Of a stretch of DNA of 12,778 nucleotides, positions 6,598 through 12,778 are shown one piece after another. The stretch comes from Planctomycetota bacterium (lineage in GTDB: Bacteria > Planctomycetota > Planctomycetia > Pirellulales > Lacipirellulaceae). How positions within the stretch are numbered: the stretch's first letter is position 1; each line of letters starts with the position of its first letter. The stretch covers positions 1-12,778 of the forward strand of contig JAKEGR010000355.1 in assembly GCA_022615465.1 (NCBI GenBank), given 5' to 3'. A program made the translations under genes and the position numbers. The notes under the pieces are model-generated. The model worked only from the letters and a program-made list of their open reading frames with translations, was not told the DNA's origin and ran no database searches.

Positions 6598-7401
6598 TTA
6601 AATGCCGCTGCCGTCCTGTTCGCTGATCGTGTGAAGTCCGCATTCAGTTTTCTGCATGCCACTCCAGCGGCCAGCCCGTTCGTCGGTCTCGCCCGATTCG
6701 ACCGCCCGCGTGCAGGGCCAGCAGCCGATGCTGGGATAGCCCTGATCGTGGAGCGGATTGTAGGGAATGCCTTCCTCGGTGATCCGCTTCCACACATCCT
6801 GCTTCGTCGAATTCGCCAGCGGGCTGATTTTCACCAGGCCGAACTTCTTGTCCCAGCCGACGATCGCGGCCCGCGCGCGGTCTGCGCTCTGATCGCGACG
6901 GATGCCGCTCATCCAGGCATGCATTACCTTCGAAGCTCGCTCCAGGACTTGCAGTTTGCGATCGAAGCAGCACTGGTTGGGGTTGATCCGATACAGCGGC
7001 CCGCCGTGGAGTGTTTCGTATTCCGGCACACTCAACTCCGGCTGCAACAAATCAACCTCGATGCCATATTTTGCGGCGATTCGGTCGCGGAGGTCCAGCG
7101 TCTCCTGAAATTGGTAGCCGGTGTCGAGGTTGAATATGTACGTCTCCGGCGCGATCTTTGCCAGCATTGACAGAATAACGCACCCCTCGGGGCCGAAAGC
7201 GGTAGCCATCGTCAGGTAAGGTGCATAATGCTCGATGCCCCAAGCAATGATCTCTTCGGGCGAGGCCGTCTCGAGCCGCTGGCTGGCCTCCCGGAGCTTG
7301 TCTAACAACTCCGGCGTCGCCTCCAACCGCTGGAAGCCCGGACGAGGCGTTGGCAGCCCTCGGCAGGTTCCTTGACGGTCAAGTATCTCAGTATCCGGCA
7401 T
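6598..7401 (-). CDS. cysH: Assimilatory phosphoadenylyl/adenylyl-sulfate reductase
   Basis: A 267-residue reductase that converts APS or PAPS to sulfite in sulfate assimilation, using thioredoxin. The PAPS-reductase fold is clear: TMATAFGPEGCVIL from residue 64, the NLDTGYQFQET loop from 91, and the catalytic motif KTECGLH with C254. The pairs C144-C145 and C227xxC230 are the [4Fe-4S] ligands of APS-type reductases, so APS is the likelier substrate. The frame is open to an ATG at 7485, but ATG 7401 is chosen because GAGG lies 6 bases before it and because the promoter at 7494-7522 would start transcription almost on the 7485 ATG. The Rrf2-type regulator gene follows 84 bases downstream. The substrate call, APS against PAPS, is inference. 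Confidence 0.9.
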   Translation of the reverse strand: MPDTEILDRQGTCRGLPTPRPGFQRLEATPELLDKLREASQRLETASPEEIIAWGIEHYAPYLTMATAFGPEGCVILSMLAKIAPETYIFNLDTGYQFQETLDLRDRIAAKYGIEVDLLQPELSVPEYETLHGGPLYRINPNQCCFDRKLQVLERASKVMHAWMSGIRRDQSADRARAAIVGWDKKFGLVKISPLANSTKQDVWKRITEEGIPYNPLHDQGYPSIGCWPCTRAVESGETDERAGRWSGMQKTECGLHTISEQDGSGI

Positions 7402-7493
7402 AACGAGCCTCAAGTGGCTGATGGTGGAAACGGGGGTCTGAACAGTCCTGGCAGGGATCGAAAAAGGACGTCGGAGAGCAGTCATTTTTCTTA

Positions 7494-7522
7494 ATCTTAC
7501 ATATGTTAGTCAACTAAGTCAA
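7494..7522 (-). promoter_or_regulatory. Promoter of cysH
   Basis: On the minus strand, TTGACT (7522-7517) and TAAGAT (7499-7494) are separated by exactly 17 bases and match 5 of 6 and 4 of 6 consensus bases. Initiation near 7487 gives a leader of about 86 bases before the ATG at 7401. Confidence 0.6.
7506..7517. promoter_or_regulatory. Dyad operator candidate inside the cysH promoter
   Basis: TTAGT-CA-ACTAA is a perfect 5-base dyad with a 2-base centre. On the minus strand it shares a base with the -35 and fills the first part of the spacer. TTGACT also occurs twice there, 9 bases apart (7522-7517 and 7513-7508). Occupancy would block polymerase. The Rrf2 regulator two genes along is the obvious candidate protein, and IscR type-1 sites also contain TTGACT half-sites. 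Confidence 0.5.
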
Positions 7523-7634
7523 CAATAGCGACATGAGATAATATCGGCCAGTTCGGAGCGGCTTCTGAAGCCTGGAACGGCTTTCCGGGGGCTGCCAAGT
7601 GGTGGGGATGTGTCCAATCATTCTGGCGGGGGGG

Positions 7635-7740
7635 TAGCAGCCCGTTGAAAAATGGGACTGGCTCGCGGAACGATTGAAGAAACGCCTCAGTTTGACGTGG
7701 TCGCGCGAGCGCGCCCGTCCCCTTTTTCAACGGACTGTTA
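7635..7740. repeat. MITE- or REP-like element with 24-base inverted arms
   Basis: Arms at 7635-7658 and 7717-7740 are inverted copies that agree at 21 of 24 positions around a 58-base centre. The shared core is CCGTTGAAAAA. The arms fit TARCAGYCCGTTGAAAAA followed by KGGGAC. The element lies between der and cysH and encodes no plausible protein. A related copy at 10300-10319 shows that the arm is dispersed. Downstream of der it may also act as a terminator. Confidence 0.6.
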
Positions 7741-7772
7741 AGCGGCCGTGCAGCAAGGTGTTTCCAGCACAT

Positions 7773-9233
7773 TCAGGCATCCGCGCGTGTGCGGCTGCGG
7801 GCCTCCGATTCCCGTCGCATCGTGGCCGGTGCGGCACTGCGATCCGCCGAATCGCCGAGTTTCGCAGCTTCGGCCTCCGCGGGGACATCCACTTCGTCGC
7901 GCACGTCGGCCGTGTGCCTGCGTCGCAGATACAACTTGATGGGCACTTCGTCGAAGGGCATTTCATCGCGAAACTTGCCGAGCAGGTAGCGCTGGTAGGG
8001 CTTGGAAATCAACGCAGGATCGTTGCAGAACAACACGATCGTTGGCGGCTGAACGCCCACCTGGGTCGCGTAGAAAATCTTGGGTTGGCGGTTGCGAGCC
8101 ATCGGCGGCGGGTTCGACTGCACCGCGTCGCGGACCATCCGATTGAGTTCGCCCGTTTGCACGCGGGATCGAGCCTGCTTGAACAGCATCTGCCCGTGAT
8201 TCAAGAGCGCTTTGATATTCTTGCCCGTTTGGCCGGTAATAAACGCGATTGGCACGTAGCGCATCGTGCCAAACGCATCGTGCAAATAGCGGACCCATTT
8301 GTCGGTCGGCATTGTCTGTACGAGTTGGTCCCACTTATTCACGACGAAGATGCACGGCTTGTATTGCTCGGCGATGTATTCACAGAGCTGCTTATCGACC
8401 TTGCTGATCCGTTGTGTGGCGTCGAAAAACAAGAACACCACATCGGCCCGGCGGATGCTCCGCTGCGCACGATGAGTGCTGAAAAAATCGATGTCGTCCT
8501 TGCGACTTTTCGCGCGGCGAATGCCGGGAGTGTCGATCGCGACGAAACTCTTGCCGTCGAGTTCGAACCGCACATCGACACTGTCGCGCGTGGTGCCCGG
8601 TATTTCGCTGACAATCATCCGCTCGGCCTCGACGAGCGTGTTGATGAACGTGCTCTTGCCGACATTGCGTCGGCCGACGATCGCCACCTTCAACTCCGGC
8701 TCGATCGTCCCTTCTTCCGCCTCGTCCTCCAGCGGTGGCGGCAATTGCTGTACGATCGAATTCAGCAGGACTGACCGGTGGCGATCCTGCAGCGTACTGA
8801 CTCGCAGCGGCTTGCCGGTCCCCAGTCGGTAGAACTCGTCGGCCTGTGAGTCCAGCGAATCGTTGTCGCACTTGTTCGCAATACAAAGGATCGGCTTGTT
8901 CACAGACCGCAGCCGGCGGGCGGTGTCCTGATCGATGGGGAGCATGCCCTCGCGCGCGTCGACGACGAACAGGATCACGGCGGCTGAATCGAGCGCCAAG
9001 TTGATCTGGTCTTCGATGTGCCGCGTTAGGTTGTCCATGTCGGCAAAGCCCATCCCTCCCGTGTCGACCAATTCGAAGAAGCGGTCGTCGTGGCAGATGA
9101 GGTGCGTGAGGCGGTCGCGGGTAACGCCGGGCTTGTCGTCAACGATGGCGATCCGCACTCCGGCCAGCCAATTGAGCAGGCTGCTCTTGCCGACGTTCGG
9201 TCGGCCAACGATGACAACTTGGGGGACGCTCAT
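7773..9233 (-). CDS. der: Ribosome-assembly GTPase Der (EngA)
   Basis: A 486-residue double GTPase needed for 50S ribosomal subunit maturation. Domain 1 has GRPNVGKSS (10-18), DTGG (57-60) and NKCD (120-123). Domain 2 has GRRNVGKST (187-195), DTPG (234-237) and NKWD (299-302). The KH-like domain spans about 350-436 and ends in IKLYLRRR. An acidic and then Ala/Arg-rich tail of about 50 residues follows, which is longer than in many Der proteins. The G5 loop of domain 1 reads VSTLQDRHRS without the usual glycines. The start at 9233 fits the family N-terminus (MSVPQVVIVGRPNVGKS); a GTG at 9266 would add 11 residues, and neither has a clear ribosome-binding site. It stands alone, divergent from the uracil-DNA glycosylase gene. 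Confidence 0.93.
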   Translation of the reverse strand: MSVPQVVIVGRPNVGKSSLLNWLAGVRIAIVDDKPGVTRDRLTHLICHDDRFFELVDTGGMGFADMDNLTRHIEDQINLALDSAAVILFVVDAREGMLPIDQDTARRLRSVNKPILCIANKCDNDSLDSQADEFYRLGTGKPLRVSTLQDRHRSVLLNSIVQQLPPPLEDEAEEGTIEPELKVAIVGRRNVGKSTFINTLVEAERMIVSEIPGTTRDSVDVRFELDGKSFVAIDTPGIRRAKSRKDDIDFFSTHRAQRSIRRADVVFLFFDATQRISKVDKQLCEYIAEQYKPCIFVVNKWDQLVQTMPTDKWVRYLHDAFGTMRYVPIAFITGQTGKNIKALLNHGQMLFKQARSRVQTGELNRMVRDAVQSNPPPMARNRQPKIFYATQVGVQPPTIVLFCNDPALISKPYQRYLLGKFRDEMPFDEVPIKLYLRRRHTADVRDEVDVPAEAEAAKLGDSADRSAAPATMRRESEARSRTRADA

Positions 9234-9266
9234 GATCGATTGCAAACTCAAATCACAGAAAGGCAC

Positions 9267-9578
9267 ACATCAGCCGACCGCACTCCAGTCGCACGACGGA
9301 CAGCTTTCACGCAACGCAGAGGAACCCACCAGCACTTCAACAGGGGGCCTGCACACCCGGTTCCCTCACATCATCATAATCAACCAAGCCGCGCGAGAGT
9401 AGGGTTGTTGCCTGGAAGAACTTCTGCAAGCTGCATCGCGATGCGCCAATCGGGCCCAGCCGAAATCTTCCGCCTGCCCCCTGGGCAACGGGAACCAGTA
9501 GCCTAAACTAGGCAGCATTCGACTTGAATTTATACAGATGTATGAGAGCGGGAACACAATGGAAACTGGGGTCGAGAA
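9267..9578. other. Divergent intergenic region with small palindromes
   Basis: About 300 bases between der and the glycosylase gene hold no convincing ORF. I see GCATCGCGATGC, a perfect 12-base palindrome (9433-9444); TGCCC-CCT-GGGCA (9475-9487); and GCCTA-AAC-TAGGC (9501-9513). An AT-rich stretch with TATACA (9531-9536) follows. Two divergent promoters must lie here, but I cannot place them confidently. The palindromes may be operators or leader hairpins. Confidence 0.4.
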
Positions 9579-10286
9579 ATGTCAGATCGATTGCGACGGC
9601 TAGTAGTAGGCCGCCTCGAAAGCCTCGAACGGGCGGGTGTTTTGCAGTTGCCGCGGCCAGCGAAGCCTGGCTCCAACAAATCTTCGGAGTCATTGGCCGA
9701 ACAGTCGCCGTCGCGAGAGGAGTTCAAGTCGCCTACTTTGGAAATGCTGCAGCAGGAGGTGGCGTCATGCACGCGGTGCGATGAATTGGCTCGCACACGC
9801 ACGCAAACGGTCTTCGGCGTGGGCAGCCCAAAAGCTCGACTCTGTTTTCTTGGCGAGGCCCCGGGGGCCGACGAAGATCGCCAGGGTGAACCATTTGTCG
9901 GTCGGGCCGGTCAACTCCTCACGAAAATTATCGAGGCATGCCATATGAAACGCGAGGACGTGTACATCCTCAACATGCTCAAGTGTCGCCCGCCCGGCAA
10001 TCGCAATCCACTGCCGCACGAACTGGCAAACTGCCGCCGTTATTTGGAACGGCAACTTGAGTTAATCCAGCCCGAATTCATTTGTTGTCTGGGTGCCGTC
10101 GCGGCTCAAAACCTGTTGGAAACAACGGTTCCCATCGGCAAGCTGCGCGGCAAGGTGCATGCGTATCGCGGAGCGAAGGTCGTTTGCACTTACCATCCGG
10201 CCTATTTGTTGCGCAATCCCGCGGCAAAGAGAGATACTTGGGAGGATATGAAGTTCCTGATGCGTGAAATGGGCGTGGAGCTTTGA
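9579..10286 (+). CDS. Family-4 uracil-DNA glycosylase
   Basis: A 235-residue Fe-S uracil-DNA glycosylase of the UdgA/family-4 type, which removes uracil formed by cytosine deamination and so starts base-excision repair. The four cluster cysteines are C64 and C67 (CTRC), C136 (LKCRPP) and C152 (ANCRRY). Motif A is [17 protein letters not shown] from residue 92, and motif B is YHPAYLLR from 205 with H206. Residues 1-55 are a poorly conserved, polar N-terminal extension with [14 protein letters not shown]. Related proteins were once annotated as phage SPO1 DNA-polymerase-related. The ATG at 9579 has only a weak purine stretch upstream. It is transcribed divergently from der and converges on the permease gene. 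Confidence 0.93.
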   Translation: MSDRLRRLVVGRLESLERAGVLQLPRPAKPGSNKSSESLAEQSPSREEFKSPTLEMLQQEVASCTRCDELARTRTQTVFGVGSPKARLCFLGEAPGADEDRQGEPFVGRAGQLLTKIIEACHMKREDVYILNMLKCRPPGNRNPLPHELANCRRYLERQLELIQPEFICCLGAVAAQNLLETTVPIGKLRGKVHAYRGAKVVCTYHPAYLLRNPAAKRDTWEDMKFLMREMGVEL

Positions 10287-10299
10287 ATTGGCAACAAGG

Positions 10300-10319
10300 T
10301 TAACGGCCCGTTGAAGAAG
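10300..10319. repeat. Third copy of the dispersed repeat arm
   Basis: These 20 bases fit TTAACRGYCCGTTGAARAAG. They agree with the reversed right arm of the element at 7635-7740 at 17 of 20 positions, and all three differences are transitions. No matching inverted partner is seen nearby, so this is a solo or decayed copy 14 bases past the glycosylase stop. Confidence 0.45.
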
Positions 10320-10364
10320 TCGGCTATTGGTAATTTCAGGCAGCGAGTGCGAGCGAGTGGGCGG

Positions 10365-10380
10365 CGGCAAGGGTTTGCCG
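10365..10380 (+). terminator. Hairpin downstream of the uracil-DNA glycosylase gene
   Basis: CGGCAA (10365-10370) pairs with TTGCCG (10375-10380) around GGGT, followed by TCTTCGTG. The stem is compact but the tail is poor in T, so it is only a candidate. Confidence 0.3.
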
Positions 10381-10426
10381 TCTTCGTGATTGAGTTGGAT
10401 TGCTTCTTCGACGATTTGGCATGAGC

Positions 10427-10452
10427 CACGCCCTTCGAAGACTCAGGGCGTG
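10427..10452. repeat. Inverted repeat CACGCCC/GGGCGTG
   Basis: CACGCCC (10427-10433) and GGGCGTG (10446-10452) form a 7-base stem with a 12-base loop that contains TTCGAAG. It lies between converging genes. The form resembles short intergenic repeats of planctomycete genomes, but only one copy is in this window, so dispersal is not shown here. Confidence 0.35.
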
Positions 10453-10479
10453 CCACCCATTTTGAAACGCTGATCGGCC

Positions 10480-10509
10480 CTGGCAAAATGATCGGGGCCG
10501 GATTGCCAG
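10480..10509 (-). terminator. Hairpin directly after the permease stop
   Basis: CTGGCAA (10480-10486) and TTGCCAG (10503-10509) are perfect 7-base arms around a 16-base loop. The stem begins two bases after the permease stop codon on the minus strand. No T tract follows it. Confidence 0.35.
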
Positions 10510-10510
10510 T

Positions 10511-11917
10511 CTACGTTTTCACAAAAGGCCAGCGGCGCGTTGCGTAAGACCACACAACAAAGAATGCCAGCCCCATCACAATCACGGCCATGGCGAATAG
10601 CAGCACGGCCGTACCGGAGGTCACGAACAGGAAGGTCCAACCCACGAGTGCCACCAGGATGGGCAGAGGATAGAGCCAGATGCGGAACGGCCGTTCCAGA
10701 TCGGGCGACTGCCACCGTAGCAAGACCACCGCCGCGACCTGGCCAAGAAATTGGATCAGGATGCGAGTGGTCACCAGGGCTTCGATGACCACACCCAGCG
10801 GCAGGGCGCAGCAGACGATTGCCAGCCCACCGATCACCAGCAGCGAGATGTGGGGGAAGTTGCCGGTGGGGTGAAGCCGGCCGAAGACGCGGAAGAAGTT
10901 GCCGTCCCGAGCGGCGGCATACGGAATTCGCGAGTAGCCCAGCAACAGCGCGAACACCGAGGCGAGCGTGGTCCAGAGAATCAAGAGCGTGAACACCTGG
11001 GCTATGCCGCGGCCGTAGACCCGCTCCATGACGATGGAAACGACATACTTCGAGAGCGGATTATCGTCCCGGGCCGGAACAATGTCCCGCCAGGGTACGA
11101 CGCTGACCACCGACAGGTTGATGAGGAAGTAAAGCGTCGCGACGACGATCAGACTAAGGAGGATCGATCGCGGGATGACGCGGCCCGGATGCTTCACTTC
11201 TTCGCCGATGTAACAGATGTCGTAGTAGCCGAAGTAATCGTAGACACCGATGCGCGTGGCCTGGCCGAGTCCCCAGAGGAACCCCCACGAGAACTGGAAT
11301 GCCCCGGACGGGAAATCGAATGCCAGCTTGGGATCGAACTTCCAAAAGCCGGTCAGGACGACAGCGATTACCGTACACATGGTGCCGATCCACAGGCTGA
11401 CGGTGATCGTGGCGATCGACGTGATGCGGCGGTAAAGGAGCACAATGTTCAGCACTCCGACCGCGGCGGCAATCGCGATCGTGACCACCCACGCGGTGTG
11501 GGCATCCTGCAACGCGGGCACGTCGCGCCACAGGTAACTGAGATAACTGGAGAAACCGATATAGCCGGACGCGATCTCCAACGGCCCGCTGAAAATGAAT
11601 TGCCAGATGAACAGGAAGGACATCAGACGCCCGAAGCGATTGCGCCCAAAGCCATCGCGGAGATAGACATAGCTACCGCCCGAACCGGGCATCATCGCGC
11701 CCAACTCGCTCCAGACCAAGCCGTCGCACAACGTGATGACGAAGGCGACGAACCAACCGAGCATCGATTGTGGGCCGCCCAAAGCACTGAGCAACAATGG
11801 GATTGTGATAAACGGTCCCGCGCCGACCATGTTCGACATATTGAGCGCGGCGGCCTGCAGCAGGCCGAATCGCCGGATCAGGTGCGGCTGTTCGCGGGTG
11901 GGCTGCGGTTGTTCCAT
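10511..11917 (-). CDS. APC-superfamily amino acid permease
   Basis: A 468-residue inner-membrane transporter of the amino acid-polyamine-organocation superfamily, with about 12 hydrophobic helices. The N-terminal substrate-binding motif reads NMVGAGPFITIP (residues 29-40), close to the family GSGIF-type loop of helix 1. The cytoplasmic motif YIGEEVKHPGRVIPRSI is typical, as is YSRIPYAAARDGNFF later. I infer uptake or exchange of an amino acid; the substrate cannot be told, although neutral amino acid (LAT-like) transport fits the general pattern. The ATG at 11917 is chosen because it gives a short polar N-terminus of about 16 residues before the first helix. The upstream gene on the same strand ends 72 bases away, with a hairpin between, so co-transcription is not certain. 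Confidence 0.88.
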   Translation of the reverse strand: MEQPQPTREQPHLIRRFGLLQAAALNMSNMVGAGPFITIPLLLSALGGPQSMLGWFVAFVITLCDGLVWSELGAMMPGSGGSYVYLRDGFGRNRFGRLMSFLFIWQFIFSGPLEIASGYIGFSSYLSYLWRDVPALQDAHTAWVVTIAIAAAVGVLNIVLLYRRITSIATITVSLWIGTMCTVIAVVLTGFWKFDPKLAFDFPSGAFQFSWGFLWGLGQATRIGVYDYFGYYDICYIGEEVKHPGRVIPRSILLSLIVVATLYFLINLSVVSVVPWRDIVPARDDNPLSKYVVSIVMERVYGRGIAQVFTLLILWTTLASVFALLLGYSRIPYAAARDGNFFRVFGRLHPTGNFPHISLLVIGGLAIVCCALPLGVVIEALVTTRILIQFLGQVAAVVLLRWQSPDLERPFRIWLYPLPILVALVGWTFLFVTSGTAVLLFAMAVIVMGLAFFVVWSYATRRWPFVKT

Positions 11918-11955
11918 GCGGAGGCTTGCGACTCGTCAGTTCTAGCTTGGCCATC

Positions 11956-11976
11956 CCCTTGCCCTTCGGGAGAGGG
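11956..11976. terminator. Stable hairpin between the permease and the upstream gene
   Basis: Nine bases on each side (11956-11964 and 11968-11976) pair around a TTC loop, with one G-A mismatch and one G-T pair (CCCTTGCCC, GGGAGAGGG). It can end the minus-strand gene that stops at 11990. Similar CCCTTCGGGAGAGGG elements occur widely as intergenic repeats, so it may be a REP-like unit. Confidence 0.45.
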
Positions 11977-11989
11977 CCGCGTTCGGTTT

Positions 11990-12778
11990 TCACTCTGCCT
12001 TGGCAACCACACGATACGCGAAAACGCCCGGCTGGCAAGCACAAACGACTTGATCGCCCTCCCGCACTAGCGGCAGCGACCCCAACGTGCTCCCGTCCTC
12101 GGCGAGAACCTCGACCACTGGGGATCGCGGCAGTTGCCGGTTGAGTATTGTGGCGCCAAAACGCACCGTGAACGGTTTCCCTTCGGGCAGCGGCATGAGT
12201 TGCAGTGCGTTCTGTTCCACGCTCAGGCGGAGCGCGCCGTCGGTCGCAATCCCTTCGAAGTCAATCACCTTGCCCGTTGGATTCATACGCTCCAACAACG
12301 GATCGCTTTCCTCGGCAAGGAGCGGGCGCGCATTCACGTACAGGGAATCCACGGAGCGGGACCAGTCGACAACAACGCCTTCGCGTCGCTCGATCGCGGC
12401 TTCCACAATCGCTCCCGCCAACTTCGCGCGGCCATAGAACCCATATCTGGGCAGCGTGTGTCCAGCCACGGTCCAGTCGTTGCTGCCGCGATTGACCCAG
12501 ACCTCACCACCTCCCGTCCAACGCACATGTTGCCGGTGGATGTTTCCCTCGGCGAACTCCACCTGCTCGATGCTTTGCATCGCCAATGCACGCATCAGAT
12601 CGTGAGTCAACCAGTACGTACGCACGACATCCCGGCCGAAGGGCGCGGAGACCATCGCGGGGTGGCCCGTCAGGATCTCGGCGGTGATGTAGTCGTCACT
12701 GAAGATGCCGTGCAGGGTGGGATCGAGTCCGGCCGCATAGCGCGGTTCGTAGCCGGCTCCGTGCAGCACAAAACGATC
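11990..12778 (-). CDS. Unrecognised protein, C-terminal 262 residues, 5' truncated by the window edge
   Basis: The frame is open to the last base and runs past the GTG at 12769, so the start lies beyond the window. The visible part is soluble, without membrane helices. It includes GEVWVNRGSNDWTVAGHTLPRYGFYGRAK at about 12430-12515 (cited by position), rich in Trp, Gly and aromatic residues, then a beta-rich C-terminal third with alternating hydrophobics (PFTVRFGATIL, VVEVLAED, CACQPGVFAYRVVA). This pattern recalls the accessory beta-sandwich end of some large putative carbohydrate-active proteins of planctomycetes, but I do not recognise the family and give no function. The stop at 11990 is TGA, and a hairpin follows at 11956-11976. 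Confidence 0.65.
   Translation of the reverse strand, partial: DRFVLHGAGYEPRYAAGLDPTLHGIFSDDYITAEILTGHPAMVSAPFGRDVVRTYWLTHDLMRALAMQSIEQVEFAEGNIHRQHVRWTGGGEVWVNRGSNDWTVAGHTLPRYGFYGRAKLAGAIVEAAIERREGVVVDWSRSVDSLYVNARPLLAEESDPLLERMNPTGKVIDFEGIATDGALRLSVEQNALQLMPLPEGKPFTVRFGATILNRQLPRSPVVEVLAEDGSTLGSLPLVREGDQVVCACQPGVFAYRVVAKAE

Noticed and set aside
6406..7170. 254-codon plus-strand frame across rrf2 and cysH
   Set aside because: Antisense to two well-supported genes and spanning their spacer; no domain and no ribosome-binding site.
7506..7772. 88-codon minus-strand ORF between der and cysH
   Set aside because: Its translation runs through the inverted repeat on both arms, and the frame ends on the cysH operator; it is repeat-derived, not a gene.
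7674..8774. 366-codon open frame on the plus strand opposite der
   Set aside because: Antisense to Der, whose GTPase motifs are all present; the shadow frame has no recognisable motif and starts inside the inverted repeat.
10751..12070. 439-codon open frame on the plus strand opposite the permease
   Set aside because: It lies antisense to a clear APC permease, and its translation is a charged, low-complexity run of D, E, R and H without any domain. This is a by-product of GC-rich codon use.
1..12778. CRISPR array, tRNA, rRNA, phage or toxin-antitoxin genes
   Set aside because: I looked for regularly spaced repeats, the tRNA T-arm pattern and small paired ORFs and saw none that hold up.

Overview
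The window is a GC-rich bacterial chromosome segment with ordinary housekeeping and accessory genes. It contains no rRNA, tRNA, CRISPR array, insertion sequence or prophage that I can see. The gene content and style suggest a planctomycete, possibly of the Pirellulales. The pointers are a TPR protein coupled to an OPX-type polysaccharide exporter, a zinc-ribbon plus bacterial-PH membrane protein, a ketosynthase-like protein without its cysteine, weak or missing Shine-Dalgarno sites on several genes, and short dispersed inverted repeats. This placement is an inference from style, not from a marker gene.

Layout. Positions 1-2182 (+): the 3' end of a TPR protein, then a Wza-like polysaccharide export protein whose ribosome-binding site lies on the TPR stop codon. 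Positions 2290-4632 (+): a promoter with a perfect TATAAT box, then a zinc-ribbon/bPH2 membrane protein, a membrane-anchored or exported glutathione peroxidase-like protein, and a PfkB-family sugar kinase, probably one transcript. Positions 4633-4722: hairpins between converging genes. Positions 4723-7401 (-): three genes read right to left, namely an assimilatory APS/PAPS reductase (cysH), an Rrf2-family regulator resembling CymR, and a ketoacyl-synthase homologue with Asp where the catalytic Cys should be. The cysH promoter carries a dyad operator inside its spacer, so cysH and the regulator look like a sulfur-assimilation control module. Positions 7635-7740: a MITE- or REP-like inverted repeat, with a third partial copy at 10300. 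Positions 7773-9233 (-): the ribosome-assembly GTPase Der. Positions 9234-9578: a divergent intergenic region rich in small palindromes. Positions 9579-10286 (+): a family-4 uracil-DNA glycosylase. Positions 10287-10510: repeat and hairpin spacer. Positions 10511-11917 (-): an APC-superfamily permease. Positions 11990-12778 (-): the C-terminal part of an unrecognised protein cut by the window edge.

The points most worth following are the Cys-to-Asp ketosynthase homologue with an altered gating loop, the overlapping promoter and operator of cysH beside a cluster-less Rrf2 regulator, the tandem duplications inside the export protein, and the dispersed inverted-repeat family. I found no multi-gene system that is clearly new.
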